Assembly (NCBI RefSeq): GCF_030766935.1
Contig: NZ_JASERL010000005.1
Span: forward strand, 186,001 to 250,000
Direction of reading: 5' to 3'
DNA length: 64,000 nucleotides
From: Streptomyces sp. KL109B
Lineage (GTDB): Bacteria; Actinomycetota; Actinomycetes; Streptomycetales; Streptomycetaceae
The stretch's first letter is position 1. Each line of letters opens with the position of its first letter. Below the pieces are notes generated by a model that was not told the DNA's origin, did no database searches, and was given only the letters and a program-made list of their open reading frames with translations. The position numbers were made by a program, and so were the translations under genes. Positions 56,056 to 64,000 of the stretch are shown piece by piece.

Positions 56056-56463
56056 GCGCTTCACGACGCACAGGCCCCAGATCACCAGCGCGTCGATCGC
56101 GATCAGGGTCAGGGACCAGAACGGGTAGTACGGGATGGACAGGAAGTTGCCGATCATGATGAGCGCGGCGAGGACCACGCCGAGGATCCTGGCCCACTTC
56201 ACCGCGACGAAGAGGCCGAAGCTGACGACGACGGCGACCGCGCCGAGGATCAGGTGGATCCAGCCCCAGGCCGTGAGGTCGAACTCGAAGGTGTAGTCAC
56301 GGGTGTTGAGGAACACCTTGTCCTCCAGAACCGCCATCAGGCCGCGGCAGAAGTCCATGGTGCCCGCGATGAAGAGCATCACCGCCGCGAAGATCGTCAG
56401 CCCGCCGGCGGCCGCTTCTTTCGCGCTGCCCATGCCGTGCCGCGAAGTGGTCGAGGTGGCCAT
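56041..56463 (-). CDS. DUF7144 family four-helix membrane protein (second paralogue)
   Basis: 140 residues. AAGGLTIFAAVMLFIAGTMD, FCRGLMAVLEDKVFLNTRDY, TFEFDLTAWGWIHLILGAVA and IPYYPFWSLTLIAIDALVIW match the layout of the protein at 39775-40203, with the same FDFD/FEFDLTAWGW block between helices. Function unknown. It heads the PPK2/P-ATPase/SulP operon and is divergent from an MFS gene across a shared dyad. Confidence 0.88.
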   Translation of the reverse strand: MATSTTSRHGMGSAKEAAAGGLTIFAAVMLFIAGTMDFCRGLMAVLEDKVFLNTRDYTFEFDLTAWGWIHLILGAVAVVVSFGLFVAVKWARILGVVLAALIMIGNFLSIPYYPFWSLTLIAIDALVIWGLCVVKRDTVY

Positions 56464-56527
56464 CACAGGACCCCCAAGCTAGAGAAAGGCCAGAGCAGGG
56501 TGCCCAAGCGGCACCGCTGTGGGGCCG

Positions 56528-56600
56528 AGTGTTGTTCCCGGGCCCGCGAGGGGCGTCACCCTCCGGGGGTGACGCCCGCACTCGGCCACACCCGGAGGCT
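56528..56600. promoter_or_regulatory. Bidirectional dyad promoter between DUF7144 operon and MFS gene
   Basis: The dyad TCACCCTCCGGGGGTGA (56556-56572) has perfect 6-bp arms. Rightward, 22 bp then GAGGCT (56595-56600) serves the MFS gene. Leftward, 22 bp then AACACT (56533-56528) serves the DUF7144 operon. This is the best two-sided example of the module. Confidence 0.68.
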
Positions 56601-56634
56601 GACGGGGGTCGGGGCGGTCGGCGGAAGCGAGGCG

Positions 56635-58041
56635 ATGAGCGTGGCAAGCACCCCACAGGCGCCCGGCACCGAGAGCCGCGCCCGGCGGCGCCGCATCCTC
56701 GCGCCGCTCGCCCTCGCCCAGTTCATCTGCAGCTTCGCCGGCTCGAACATGAACGTGATGATCCAGGACATCAGCGAGGACCTGGACACCACTGTGCAGG
56801 GCGTACAGACGGCCATCACGGTGTTCCTGCTGGTGATGGCGGCGCTGATGATCCCCGGCGGCATCCTCGCCGACCGCTACGGCCGCAAGCGCTGCCTCGG
56901 CCTCGGGCTCGCGATCTACGGCGTGGGGGCGCTGCTCAGCGCGGCGGCCCCCGGCCTCGGTGTCCTCATCCTCGGCAACTCGATCCTGGAGGGCATCGGC
57001 ACCGCCCTGCTCATCCCCCCGGTCTACATCCTCACCACCCTCCTGTTCACCGAAGTGACCAGCAGGGCAAGGGCGTTCGGTGCGATCATGGCGATGGGCG
57101 GCATCGGCGCCGCGACCGGGCCCCTCCTGGGCGGGCTGATCACGTCGGCGATCAGCTGGCGCGCGGCGTTCGTCTTCCAGGCGGCGGTGATCGCCGTCAT
57201 CATCGTGCTGGGCCGCCGGCTCCACGATCCGCTGCCCGCCGACCCGGACCTCGACTTCGACACGGTGGGCGCGATCCTGTCGGCGACCGGACTCGTCCTC
57301 GTGGTCCTCGGCATCCTCGCGGCGGACGACAACGCCTGGCTCATGGGCGCGCTCCTCCTGATCGGCGCGCTGGTCCTCCTGGCGTTCTTCCGCTGGGTAC
57401 GCAGGCGGGAGCGCACCGGCGCCCAACCCCTCCTCCCCACCGGCCTGTTCCGCGACCGCACCTCGAACCTCGGCCTGATCACGCAGCACACCCAGTGGCT
57501 GATCCTCATGGGGGTGTCGTTCGTCGTCGCCACGTACCTCCAGGTCGTACGCGGCTACGACGCCATCGGCACCGGCGTCATCTTCACCGCGTCGACCGTG
57601 GGCCTGCTCATCAGCTCGCTGGCCGCGGAACGGTTCGCGAGGCGCCGCGAGCAACGCACCCTCGTCATGGCGGGCTTCGCCGTCACCGTGTGCGGGATCG
57701 GCCTCCTCCTGGCCATGGCGCACGGCTCCCCGAAGGCGTGGACGTCCACGCCCGGGCTGCTCCTCATCGGCCTGGGCCTCGGCGTGATGCTGACACCGTC
57801 CGTGAACGTCGTGCAGTCCAGCTTCCCCGAAGACCTCCAGGGCGAGATCTCCGGCCTCTCCCGCAGCGTCTCCAACCTCGGCTCCTCGGTGGGCACGGCG
57901 CTCGCGGGCACGATCCTCGTGGCGGACCCGGCCGTCGGCCCGTACGCGGTGGCGCTGGTGGTCCTCGCCGCCATCGGCCTCGGCGGCCTCGGCGCGGCGG
58001 CGCTGCTGCCGCACACACCACCGGCCCCGGATCACTCGTAG
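56635..58041 (+). CDS. MFS transporter, DHA2 (14-TM) drug-efflux type
   Basis: 468 residues. LAQFICSFAGSNMNVMIQDI, GVQTAITVFLLVMAALMIPG and GILADRYGRKRCLGLGLAIY give motif A of the major facilitator family; GLGVLILGNSILEGIGTALL and GAIMAMGGIGAATGPLLGGL cover helices 4 and 5 with the antiporter motif C (GxxxGPxxGG). About 14 helices are countable. It should export drugs or metabolites with proton exchange. The -10 element lies 28 bp before a leader with GGAAGCGAGG. Confidence 0.9.
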   Translation: MSVASTPQAPGTESRARRRRILAPLALAQFICSFAGSNMNVMIQDISEDLDTTVQGVQTAITVFLLVMAALMIPGGILADRYGRKRCLGLGLAIYGVGALLSAAAPGLGVLILGNSILEGIGTALLIPPVYILTTLLFTEVTSRARAFGAIMAMGGIGAATGPLLGGLITSAISWRAAFVFQAAVIAVIIVLGRRLHDPLPADPDLDFDTVGAILSATGLVLVVLGILAADDNAWLMGALLLIGALVLLAFFRWVRRRERTGAQPLLPTGLFRDRTSNLGLITQHTQWLILMGVSFVVATYLQVVRGYDAIGTGVIFTASTVGLLISSLAAERFARRREQRTLVMAGFAVTVCGIGLLLAMAHGSPKAWTSTPGLLLIGLGLGVMLTPSVNVVQSSFPEDLQGEISGLSRSVSNLGSSVGTALAGTILVADPAVGPYAVALVVLAAIGLGGLGAAALLPHTPPAPDHS

Positions 58042-58463
58042 CCGCGGTCGTACGTCACCGTGGTCCGCACCACCAGGTCCTGCACCGCCGCGCGCCGCCT
58101 GCTGAACGGTATCCACAGCAGCCCCAACGGAAAGCTCACGGACAACGCCGCCCGCGCGAGCGCCCGTACGATCCTCAGCCGCCGCCCCACCCGATCCGTC
58201 ACGCACACCCCCATCAACCGGCCGCCCGGCGTGGCCCCCATCGCCACCCACGACCCCCCGAGATAACACACGGCCAACCCCCAACCCACCGGCCCGGACA
58301 CCCAGTTGGGCACATCCGGCAACCGGAACGGCGGCCCGACCACCATGAACCGCGCACACGCGGCCCCCACCTCGACGACGAGCCCGACGACGGCCAGCAC
58401 GAGCGCGTCGACGAGAGCGGCGACACCACGCGAAACAATCCCGGCAGCGCGCCCCGCACTCAC
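58032..58463 (-). CDS. RDD-family membrane protein
   Basis: 143 residues from a GTG overlapping the repeat-protein stop (GTGA). IVSRGVAALVDALVLAVVGL carries the R-x-x-A-xx-D opening of the RDD domain, GATPGGRLMGVCVTDRVGRR is its central block, and RRRAAVQDLVVRTTV gives the final D. Three membrane helices. RDD proteins are of uncertain function (some are linked to Na+/H+ exchange). The gene converges on the MFS gene with a 10-bp overlap. Confidence 0.88.
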   Translation of the reverse strand: MSAGRAAGIVSRGVAALVDALVLAVVGLVVEVGAACARFMVVGPPFRLPDVPNWVSGPVGWGLAVCYLGGSWVAMGATPGGRLMGVCVTDRVGRRLRIVRALARAALSVSFPLGLLWIPFSRRRAAVQDLVVRTTVTYDRGYE

Positions 58464-59320
58464 GGCGAACGCTCGTCGAGGGGCTCATCGAGGAGCTCAC
58501 CGGGAGGCCCGACACGCCGCAACAACCGGTCGGCGAACCGGTTGACCCCCCGGTCCCCCCGCTGCCCCAGCACCCGCACCGCATCCACCACCTCCACGGT
58601 GAGCCCTCCCCCGGTGTCCCGCACGATCCGCCCAAGATCAATCTCCCGCAACACCCCACGGGTGAGCCCCACAAGATCGAACCGGGCAAGGATGGCGTCG
58701 ACGTCAATCCGGGCGGCGATGCGGTCGACGTCTATGCGGTCGGCGACCCGGTCGACGTCGACGCGCTCGGCAACCCGATCCACATCGACGCGATCAGCCA
58801 CACGGTCGACGTCCACGCGGTCGGCGACGCGGTCCACATCGACGCGGCTGGCCACACGGTCGACGTCCACGCGATCGGCGACGCGGTCCACATCGACCCG
58901 GTCGGCAACCCGGTCCACATCGACGCGGTTGGCCACGCGGTCGACGTCTACGCGGTCGGCAACCCGATCGACATCAACCCGATCGGCAACCCGGTCCACA
59001 TCCACTCGCGCCGCAACCCGGTCCACATCCACCCGGTCCGCGACACGATCCACGTCCACCCGATCGGCGACCCGGTCCACGTTCACCCGATCCGCCACCC
59101 GGTTCACATCCACCCGATCCGCCACCCGCTCGACATCGACCCGGTCGGCGATCCGGTTCACGTCGACGCGCGCGACCACCTCGTCCAGGTCCACGCAGTC
59201 GAGCACCACACCGACCGACCGGCGAATCACCAGTCGTGGCACCGCCCCCAGCGCACCGAACACACCCCGCGCCACCCGGCCGACGACCGCCACGGCGCCC
59301 TCCGCGTCCACCTCACCCAT
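58460..59320 (-). CDS. Nonapeptide-repeat protein of unknown function
   Basis: 286 residues from ATG 59320 (GGTGAACGG upstream); ATG 59368 is also in frame. After AVAVVGRVARGVFGALGAVP and RLVIRRSVGVV come 18 tandem copies of a 9-residue unit, consensus ADRVDVDRV, then LARFDLVGLTRGVLREIDLG and an ordinary alpha-helical end. Short forms with a few RVDVDAI units occur before RDD genes in other actinobacteria as far as I recall; this one is expanded. Regular hydrophobic positions every 9 residues could form a solenoid or helix. It is coupled to the RDD gene by GTGA. Confidence 0.8.
   Translation of the reverse strand: MGEVDAEGAVAVVGRVARGVFGALGAVPRLVIRRSVGVVLDCVDLDEVVARVDVNRIADRVDVERVADRVDVNRVADRVNVDRVADRVDVDRVADRVDVDRVAARVDVDRVADRVDVDRVADRVDVDRVANRVDVDRVADRVDVDRVADRVDVDRVASRVDVDRVADRVDVDRVADRVDVDRVAERVDVDRVADRIDVDRIAARIDVDAILARFDLVGLTRGVLREIDLGRIVRDTGGGLTVEVVDAVRVLGQRGDRGVNRFADRLLRRVGPPGELLDEPLDERSP
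58691..59176 (-). repeat. 27-bp coding tandem repeat, 18 copies
   Basis: Eighteen uninterrupted 27-bp units. Arg, Val and Asp codons vary at third positions between units (CGG/CGC/CGT-like, GTC/GTG, GAC/GAT), yet the protein is nearly constant, showing selection on the amino-acid sequence rather than very recent duplication. The end units (VARVDVNRI and AARIDVDAI) are the most divergent. Confidence 0.9.
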
Positions 59321-59396
59321 TCCGTTCACCCATTCCGCGACCGAAGCAGCGCGCTGCGCGCCCGGCATCCTCCGCGGCGGGTGAGTGCCGCGGCCG

Positions 59397-59705
59397 TCAG
59401 CCGGCGGCGGGCGGGAGTTCGGGGGCGCCGCGCCGCTCCCCGACGAACCCGAAGGCCAACCCCCGCCGCGCCGCGAGGAGTCGGGCGAGCCGCAGCACGC
59501 TGAGCCCGCTGGACCCGAGGTCCCGCACCTCCCGTACATCGACCAGCACCCCCTCCCCACCCGGCCGGATCGCCCCGTGCAGCACCCGTCCGATCCACGC
59601 CTCGGCGCCCGGTTCGATGGCGCCACGTACCTCGATCACCAAAATCCCCGCGGCACACCGCACCACCACGGGCGCGGGCTTCGTCCGCCGACCGATCCAC
59701 ATCAT
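59397..59705 (-). CDS. STAS-domain anti-sigma-factor antagonist-like protein
   Basis: 102 residues from ATG 59705 with GGGGG upstream (a second Met follows). VVVRCAAGILVIEVRGAIEP and GVLVDVREVRDLGSSGLSVL give the SpoIIAA-type fold, with Ser-Ser at DLGSSGLSVL matching the phosphorylated Ser position of antagonists. It could free a sigma factor by binding its anti-sigma kinase; neither partner is encoded nearby. First gene of an operon with the repeat protein (29 bp gap) and the RDD protein. Confidence 0.85.
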   Translation of the reverse strand: MMWIGRRTKPAPVVVRCAAGILVIEVRGAIEPGAEAWIGRVLHGAIRPGGEGVLVDVREVRDLGSSGLSVLRLARLLAARRGLAFGFVGERRGAPELPPAAG

Positions 59706-59742
59706 GGACAAGTCCCCCCGAACGCACCGGACATGGGAGGAC

Positions 59743-59787
59743 AGCATCGAGAGAGCTCGATTCCCCGGCATCGCTCCGCAGGGGTGA
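59743..59787 (-). promoter_or_regulatory. Dyad/-10 promoter module for the STAS operon
   Basis: Reading leftward: TCACCCCTGCGGAGCGA (59787-59771), 22 bp, GATGCT (59748-59743). The start site would be about 31 bases before the ATG. The right arm is degenerate (GAGCGA), as in the module at 36009. Confidence 0.52.
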
Positions 59788-59908
59788 ACACCGCCGCGAG
59801 ACCGTCGACAACCGGCCACGTACGCAGTGTTGATCATCGCCGGGGAGGTTCTTAGTGTCGTCCCCGGCACGGCCCTCCAGCACGGCCCTGACGAAGGTGG
59901 AGCACCGC

Positions 59909-62155
59909 ATGACTCACGTAGATCAGGATCAGATACGGCACGGCGGCCCGAGCCGCCGTCACGTCATCGGCGGCGCGGCCGCGCTCACGGCGGTGGCCGC
60001 GACAACGTTGCCGACCGCCCCGGCCCACGCCGCCGCCCCCTCCGACCTCACCCGCTGGAAGAGACAAGCCGCACGGGTGACCATCACCCGCGACGACTGG
60101 GGCATCCCGCACGTGGTCGGCAGGACGGACGCCGACGCGGTGTTCGGGATGATGTACGCGCAGGCCGAGGACGACTTCAACCGCATCGAGCGCAACTACC
60201 TGGTGAGCCTCGGCCGACTCGCCGAGTCCGAGGGCGAGTCCGCGCTCTGGCAGGACCTCCGCCAGCGCCTCTTCATCGACCCCGAGGCACTCAAGAAGCA
60301 GTACGCGACGCAGTGCCCGCCCTGGCTCCGCGCCCTGATGCGCGCGTGGGCCGACGGCCTGAACTACTACTTGGCGACCCACCCCGACGTACACCCCCGC
60401 GTCCTCACCCACTTCGAACCGTGGATGCCACTGAGCTTCTCCGAGGGCAGCATCGGAGGTGACATCGAATCGGTGGCACTGAGCCAACTGGAAGCGTTCT
60501 ACGCCGACCGCGAGCTGCCCCTGACCGAGGACGAACGCGGCCTGAGGTTCCGCGAGCCCTCCGGCTCCAACGGCATGTCACTCGCCCCGAGCCACACCCG
60601 CGACGGCCACGCCCTCCTCCTCATCAACCCGCACACCAGCTTCTTCTTCCGCTCGGAACAACATGTGACGAGCGAGGAGGGCCTCGATGTCTACGGCGCC
60701 GCGACCTGGGGCCAGTTCTTCATCTACCAGGGCTTCAACGAGGACACCGGCTGGATGCACACCTCCTCCGGCGTCGACAACATCGACGAGTTCGCGGAGA
60801 CCGTCGACCGCGCGCAGGACGGCACGTACACCTACCGCTACGGCGACGAACAGCGTCCACTGACGACCCACCAAGTCACCCTCGCCTGCCGCACGGACGA
60901 CGGCCACCTCCAGCGGCACACCTTCACGACGTACGCGAGCCACCACGGCCCGATCGTCCGCGAGGCGGACGGCAAGTGGATCGCGTGCGCCCTGATGAAC
61001 AAGCCGGTGGAAGCCCTCAAGCAGAGCTATCTGCGCACGACGACCCATGACTACGGCGAGTACATGAAGGTCGCGGAGCTGAAGGCCAACAGCTCCAACA
61101 ACACCCTCTTCGCGGACTCGAAGGGCGAAATCGCCTTCCTGATGCCGCAGTTCATGCCGGTCCGCGACGACCGCTTCGACTACATGAAGCCGGTGGACGG
61201 CAGCGACCCGGCCACCGACTGGCAGGGCCTGCACACCCTGGACAGCATGCCGCGGGCGGTGAACCCGAAGAGCGGCTGGGCCTACAACAGCAACAACTGG
61301 CCCTGGACGGCGGCCGGTACGGACAGCCCGCACGCCTCGGACTACCCCCGCTACTTCGACAAGGCGGGCGAGAACCCGCGCGGCCCGCACGCCATCCGCG
61401 TCCTCACCTCCAGCGACAGCTTCACCCCTCAGTCCCTCATCGCCGGCGCCTTCGACCCCTACCTCACCGCCTTCGCCCGCCTCCTGCCAGGACTGGTGAA
61501 GGCCTGGGACCAACTCCCCTCCGGCGACGCCCAGAAGAAGAAACTCGCCGACCCGACCGACCTCCTGCGCACCTGGAACCACCAGTGGTCCAGCCGCTCC
61601 ACGGCCACCTCCCTCGCGGTGTTCTGGGGCGAGGCCCTGTGGGCCCTGGTGTCGAAGGCGGCGGCGGACGCGGGCCTCACGGTCTGGGACTACATGGCCG
61701 ACCACGCCACCGACACCCAGCGCCTCACCGCCCTCGAATCGGCGGTCGACCGCCTGACGAAGGACTTCGGCGACTGGCGGGTCCCCTGGTCCGAGATCAA
61801 CCGCTACCAGCGCAACGACGGCGCCATCACCCAGACCTTCGACGACGCCTTGCCCAGCTACCCCGTCCCCTTCACCTCCGCCCAATGGGGCTCCCTCGCC
61901 TCCTTCGGCGCGAAGCGCTACCCGGGCACGAAGCGCTACTACGGCACCAGCGGCAACAGCTTCGTCGCCGTCGTCGAATTCGGCCCGAAGCTGCGGGCCT
62001 GGGCGGTGACGGCGGGCGGCGCCAGCGGCCACCCCACCTCCCCGCACTTCGGCGACCAGGTCAAGCGGTACGCGAGCGGGGACCTTCGACCCGTTTACTT
62101 CTACCCGTCGGACCTGGCGGGGCACGTGGAACGGAGGTACCGGCCGGGCGAGTAG
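59909..62155 (+). CDS. Penicillin acylase-family Ntn amidohydrolase, TAT-exported
   Basis: 748 residues from ATG 59909 (GGTGGAG upstream). The N-terminus has a twin-arginine signal, PSRRHVIGGAAALTAVAATT, with cleavage near AHA-AAP. The alpha chain follows (VTITRDDWGIPHVVGRTDAD, GMMYAQAEDDFNRIERNYLV). The autocatalytic processing site is REPSGSNGMSLAPSHT, making Ser220 the probable N-terminal nucleophile of the beta chain. Further segments NNTLFADSKGEIAFLMPQFM and GWAYNSNNWPW are typical. Acyl-homoserine-lactone or beta-lactam side-chain cleavage are known roles in the family; the substrate here is unknown. Confidence 0.92.
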   Translation: MTHVDQDQIRHGGPSRRHVIGGAAALTAVAATTLPTAPAHAAAPSDLTRWKRQAARVTITRDDWGIPHVVGRTDADAVFGMMYAQAEDDFNRIERNYLVSLGRLAESEGESALWQDLRQRLFIDPEALKKQYATQCPPWLRALMRAWADGLNYYLATHPDVHPRVLTHFEPWMPLSFSEGSIGGDIESVALSQLEAFYADRELPLTEDERGLRFREPSGSNGMSLAPSHTRDGHALLLINPHTSFFFRSEQHVTSEEGLDVYGAATWGQFFIYQGFNEDTGWMHTSSGVDNIDEFAETVDRAQDGTYTYRYGDEQRPLTTHQVTLACRTDDGHLQRHTFTTYASHHGPIVREADGKWIACALMNKPVEALKQSYLRTTTHDYGEYMKVAELKANSSNNTLFADSKGEIAFLMPQFMPVRDDRFDYMKPVDGSDPATDWQGLHTLDSMPRAVNPKSGWAYNSNNWPWTAAGTDSPHASDYPRYFDKAGENPRGPHAIRVLTSSDSFTPQSLIAGAFDPYLTAFARLLPGLVKAWDQLPSGDAQKKKLADPTDLLRTWNHQWSSRSTATSLAVFWGEALWALVSKAAADAGLTVWDYMADHATDTQRLTALESAVDRLTKDFGDWRVPWSEINRYQRNDGAITQTFDDALPSYPVPFTSAQWGSLASFGAKRYPGTKRYYGTSGNSFVAVVEFGPKLRAWAVTAGGASGHPTSPHFGDQVKRYASGDLRPVYFYPSDLAGHVERRYRPGE

Positions 62156-62412
62156 CACGGCTCCGGCGGCGAGCGGCGGCGAGCGTGCCCGCGCCCCTGT
62201 GAACAGGACGTTTACCGGGCCGCGGGTATCGTCGACCGGGTCGGCTTCCGTTGGCGTACTGCCCAGTCGTGTGCTGCCCTGGCATCTGAAGCGTGCTCAT
62301 GGGCGGAGGCAGTGAACGGCCGCGGGACCTGCCATGAATGCCTTGGCGCATGGGCACCGACACCGTGCCGACACGGGGACCGCCCCGTTCCGACGCCGAA
62401 GCAGAGGAAGCC

Positions 62413-63771
62413 ATGCCACAGCCTCACGTACCCGCCTTCTTCGTAGCCGGCGACTCCGTCGCCCAGCAGCGACCGGCGGAGAACGAGACGCTCTCCGGCT
62501 GGCCGCAGCACCTTCCCTCGTTCTGCACGCGGCGCCTGGACGTCTTCAACTTCGCGCACGACGCCCGCAACGCGGGGAACTTCCTCCGCGACAAGGCGAT
62601 ACACGTGCTGAACCTGATACGCCCCGGCGATCTCTTCCTGGTGGCGTTCGGATCGACCGACCAGCATGTGAGCCGCGGGGACCTGTACACCTCGCCCGAG
62701 GACTACCAGGACTTCCTGAGACGGTACGTCTCGCTCGCCCGGGAGCGGGGAGCGGTGCCGGTGATCGTGACACCGGTCTGCCAGGCCGAGTTCGCCGCGG
62801 ACGGGTCCGTCGCCGACACCTCCGACGGCTATCCGCTGTACGCGCGGGCCGTCGCGGAGCAGACCGGCGCCCCGTTGCTCGACCTCCACCGGATCACCGA
62901 GTCCCTGTGGCGACGCCTCGGGCCCGAAGCCACCCGTGCGTACTTCCGCTGGTACGACGCCGGGGAGAGCGAAGAGACGCCGCGCGGACGCGTCGACACC
63001 ACGAACCTGAACCGGGAGGGCGCCCGCCGGATCGCCTGGCTGCTCGCCCAGGAGACCGCCCGCCTGGGCCTCGTACCGGAAGCCGCCCTGAGCGATCCGC
63101 CCGAGCCCCTCGACCTCGGCGAGCGCCCGCGGCCCGCGGAGCCTGCGCCGGACGCGCCGCTCCCCGACGAGGCCGCCTCGAACGGGATCGCTTCCAGGAG
63201 CGTCAGGAACGGCTCCTTCATCACCGCCGACGCCAATTTCGCGGGCACGGCCGCCCGTGGCATCACCCGCGTCGTCTTCGTCGAGGACGCGGCCGTGATC
63301 GGGAGCACCGGCGTCGGACCGGGTGGCCACTGGATGTGGCGGCGGCCGGTGCACTGGGCGGGCGGACAGCACCGGATCGGCCTGTACGGCCTCACGGAGG
63401 CGGAGCCGACCGGCCGCACCGCGCTCTCCTTCACCGTCGTCGACGAGGTGGCGGCGCCCCGGGTCACCGCGCCCCGCCCCGGCCGCCTCACCGGACCGCT
63501 GCCCCTCCTGCGCGGCACCGCGACCGGGGCGCGCAAGGTGGTGGTTCTGGTGAACGGCCGATGGATCGGGGAAGCGCCCGTCCTGGCCGACGGAGCCTGG
63601 CAGTTCCAGCACCCCGACCCGTGGCCCCCGGGCGAGCACACGCTGACGTTCCTGGCGCTCTTCAACGAGGTGCGCTCCCCCGCCACGACCCACCGCCTGC
63701 ACGTGGCGGAGCTCGACGCGCTCGACAGCCCGCTCGGCCCACGGCCGCCATCCCTCGCCGACGCCCGCTGA
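62413..63771 (+). CDS. SGNH-fold protein with Ig-like C-terminal domains, altered catalytic site
   Basis: 452 residues from ATG 62413 (AGAGGAAG upstream). HVPAFFVAGDSVAQQRPAEN opens with the GDS motif (Ser15), and the spacing matches rhamnogalacturonan-acetylesterase-like (CE12) SGNH hydrolases. However, the usual GHND block reads FGSTDQ (Thr82 at the Asn position), and the usual DxTH block near the end reads DTTNLNREGA (Asn198 at the His position). After about residue 225 come two beta-rich segments (FITADANFAGTAARGITRVV, GPLPLLRGTATGARKVVVLV). No signal peptide is visible. The glycosyltransferase next to it suggests surface-polymer work. The hydrolase may be inactive. Confidence 0.75.
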   Translation: MPQPHVPAFFVAGDSVAQQRPAENETLSGWPQHLPSFCTRRLDVFNFAHDARNAGNFLRDKAIHVLNLIRPGDLFLVAFGSTDQHVSRGDLYTSPEDYQDFLRRYVSLARERGAVPVIVTPVCQAEFAADGSVADTSDGYPLYARAVAEQTGAPLLDLHRITESLWRRLGPEATRAYFRWYDAGESEETPRGRVDTTNLNREGARRIAWLLAQETARLGLVPEAALSDPPEPLDLGERPRPAEPAPDAPLPDEAASNGIASRSVRNGSFITADANFAGTAARGITRVVFVEDAAVIGSTGVGPGGHWMWRRPVHWAGGQHRIGLYGLTEAEPTGRTALSFTVVDEVAAPRVTAPRPGRLTGPLPLLRGTATGARKVVVLVNGRWIGEAPVLADGAWQFQHPDPWPPGEHTLTFLALFNEVRSPATTHRLHVAELDALDSPLGPRPPSLADAR

Positions 63772-63810
63772 CCCGACCGCATCCGGCCCCGCGCCGCCCG
63801 ACTCGTACGG

Positions 63811-64000
63811 ATGGCAGTCACCATGCCCCACCCTCCCGCCGAAGCCGGCACCACCGGTCGCGCCACCCCCAAGGTGTCCGTCATCGTGGCCGTCTACAAC
63901 GCGATGCCGTATCTCACCGAGTGCCTCGACTCGCTCGTCCGGCAGAGCATCGGCCTCGACAACATCGAGGTCATCACCATCGACGACGTCTCCACCGACG
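63811..64000 (+). CDS. Glycosyltransferase family 2, N-terminal part (runs off window)
   Basis: About 63 residues are present from ATG 63811; ATG 63823 is in frame and better placed after GGATGG. PKVSVIVAVYNAMPYLTECL and DSLVRQSIGLDNIEVITIDD followed by VSTD are the first beta-alpha units of a GT-A fold, ending at the start of the nucleotide-sugar site. The gene follows the SGNH protein by 39 bp in the same direction. The acceptor and sugar cannot be judged from this fragment. Confidence 0.88.
   Translation, partial: MAVTMPHPPAEAGTTGRATPKVSVIVAVYNAMPYLTECLDSLVRQSIGLDNIEVITIDDVSTD

Noticed and set aside
58691..59176. Possible CRISPR array from regular 27-bp periodicity
   Set aside because: Units are contiguous with no spacers, drift at third codon positions and keep one open frame, so it is a coding repeat.

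Overview
The window is very GC-rich actinobacterial chromosome with dense gene packing, GTG/TTG starts, many 4-bp ATGA/GTGA stop-start overlaps, AGGAGG-type ribosome sites and recurrent hairpin repeats of the form TCAAGCCCCTGCGGCGATTGA followed by GGGGTCCGGGGCGGAGCCCC. This and the gene content (DUF5997, PPOX/DevRS/phosphoketolase stress block, YihY proteins, TAT-exported penicillin acylase) point to Streptomyces or a close relative. I see no tRNA, rRNA, CRISPR array, intact insertion sequence or prophage.

Layout. 0-4.3 kb: partial SRPBCC gene, HxlR regulator, a coupled MoxR ATPase/CoxE-type VWA pair, and an acyltransferase-3 membrane protein. 4.4-8.2 kb: nucleobase permease, guanine-type deaminase and 2-oxoglutarate/Fe(II) oxygenase, a probable purine uptake and catabolism unit. 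8.3-12.1 kb: PLP decarboxylase, two gene ruins (a large-catalase tail and a FAD-oxidoreductase head) and a YihY protein. 12.2-17.9 kb: a four-gene molybdenum hydroxylase operon (2Fe-2S, FAD, Mo and XdhC chaperone, PaoABCD-like) facing a TetR gene with operator dyads between them. 17.8-23.5 kb: repeat-rich regulator region. 23.7-25.3 kb: secreted family-9-like pectate lyase. 25.4-31.5 kb: dormancy/hypoxia-type block (cNMP-binding protein, phosphoketolase, DevR/DevS, PPOX protein) with two DevR-like boxes. 31.5-35.9 kb: sugar ABC importer plus Gfo/Idh/MocA oxidoreductase. 36.1-59.7 kb: a long stress-type block with YihY, DUF2252, lipid kinase, two DUF7144 proteins, two LuxR regulators, DUF1269/DUF6325, a GH63-like/GH13 pair, PPK2, P-type ATPase and SulP, an MFS pump, and a STAS/repeat-protein/RDD operon. 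59.9-64 kb: exported penicillin acylase, an SGNH-fold protein lacking key catalytic residues, and the start of a glycosyltransferase.

The main new observation is that at least nine transcription units between 36.0 and 59.8 kb carry the same promoter layout: a 17-bp dyad close to TCACCC-N5-GGGTGA, exactly 22 bp, then a nAnnnT -10-like hexamer. This centres the dyad near -43, where class II activators bind. The two DevR-like boxes in the neighbouring block lie at about the same distance from plausible -10 elements. The pattern links functionally diverse genes (polyphosphate kinase, cation ATPase, glycosidases, lipid kinase, STAS, MFS) into one probable regulon. I also report an 18-copy nonapeptide repeat protein, intergenic repeats that supply stop codons to flanking genes, a 33-bp tandem array, and a probable SGNH pseudoenzyme. 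All family assignments are from reading the translations; no database search was run.
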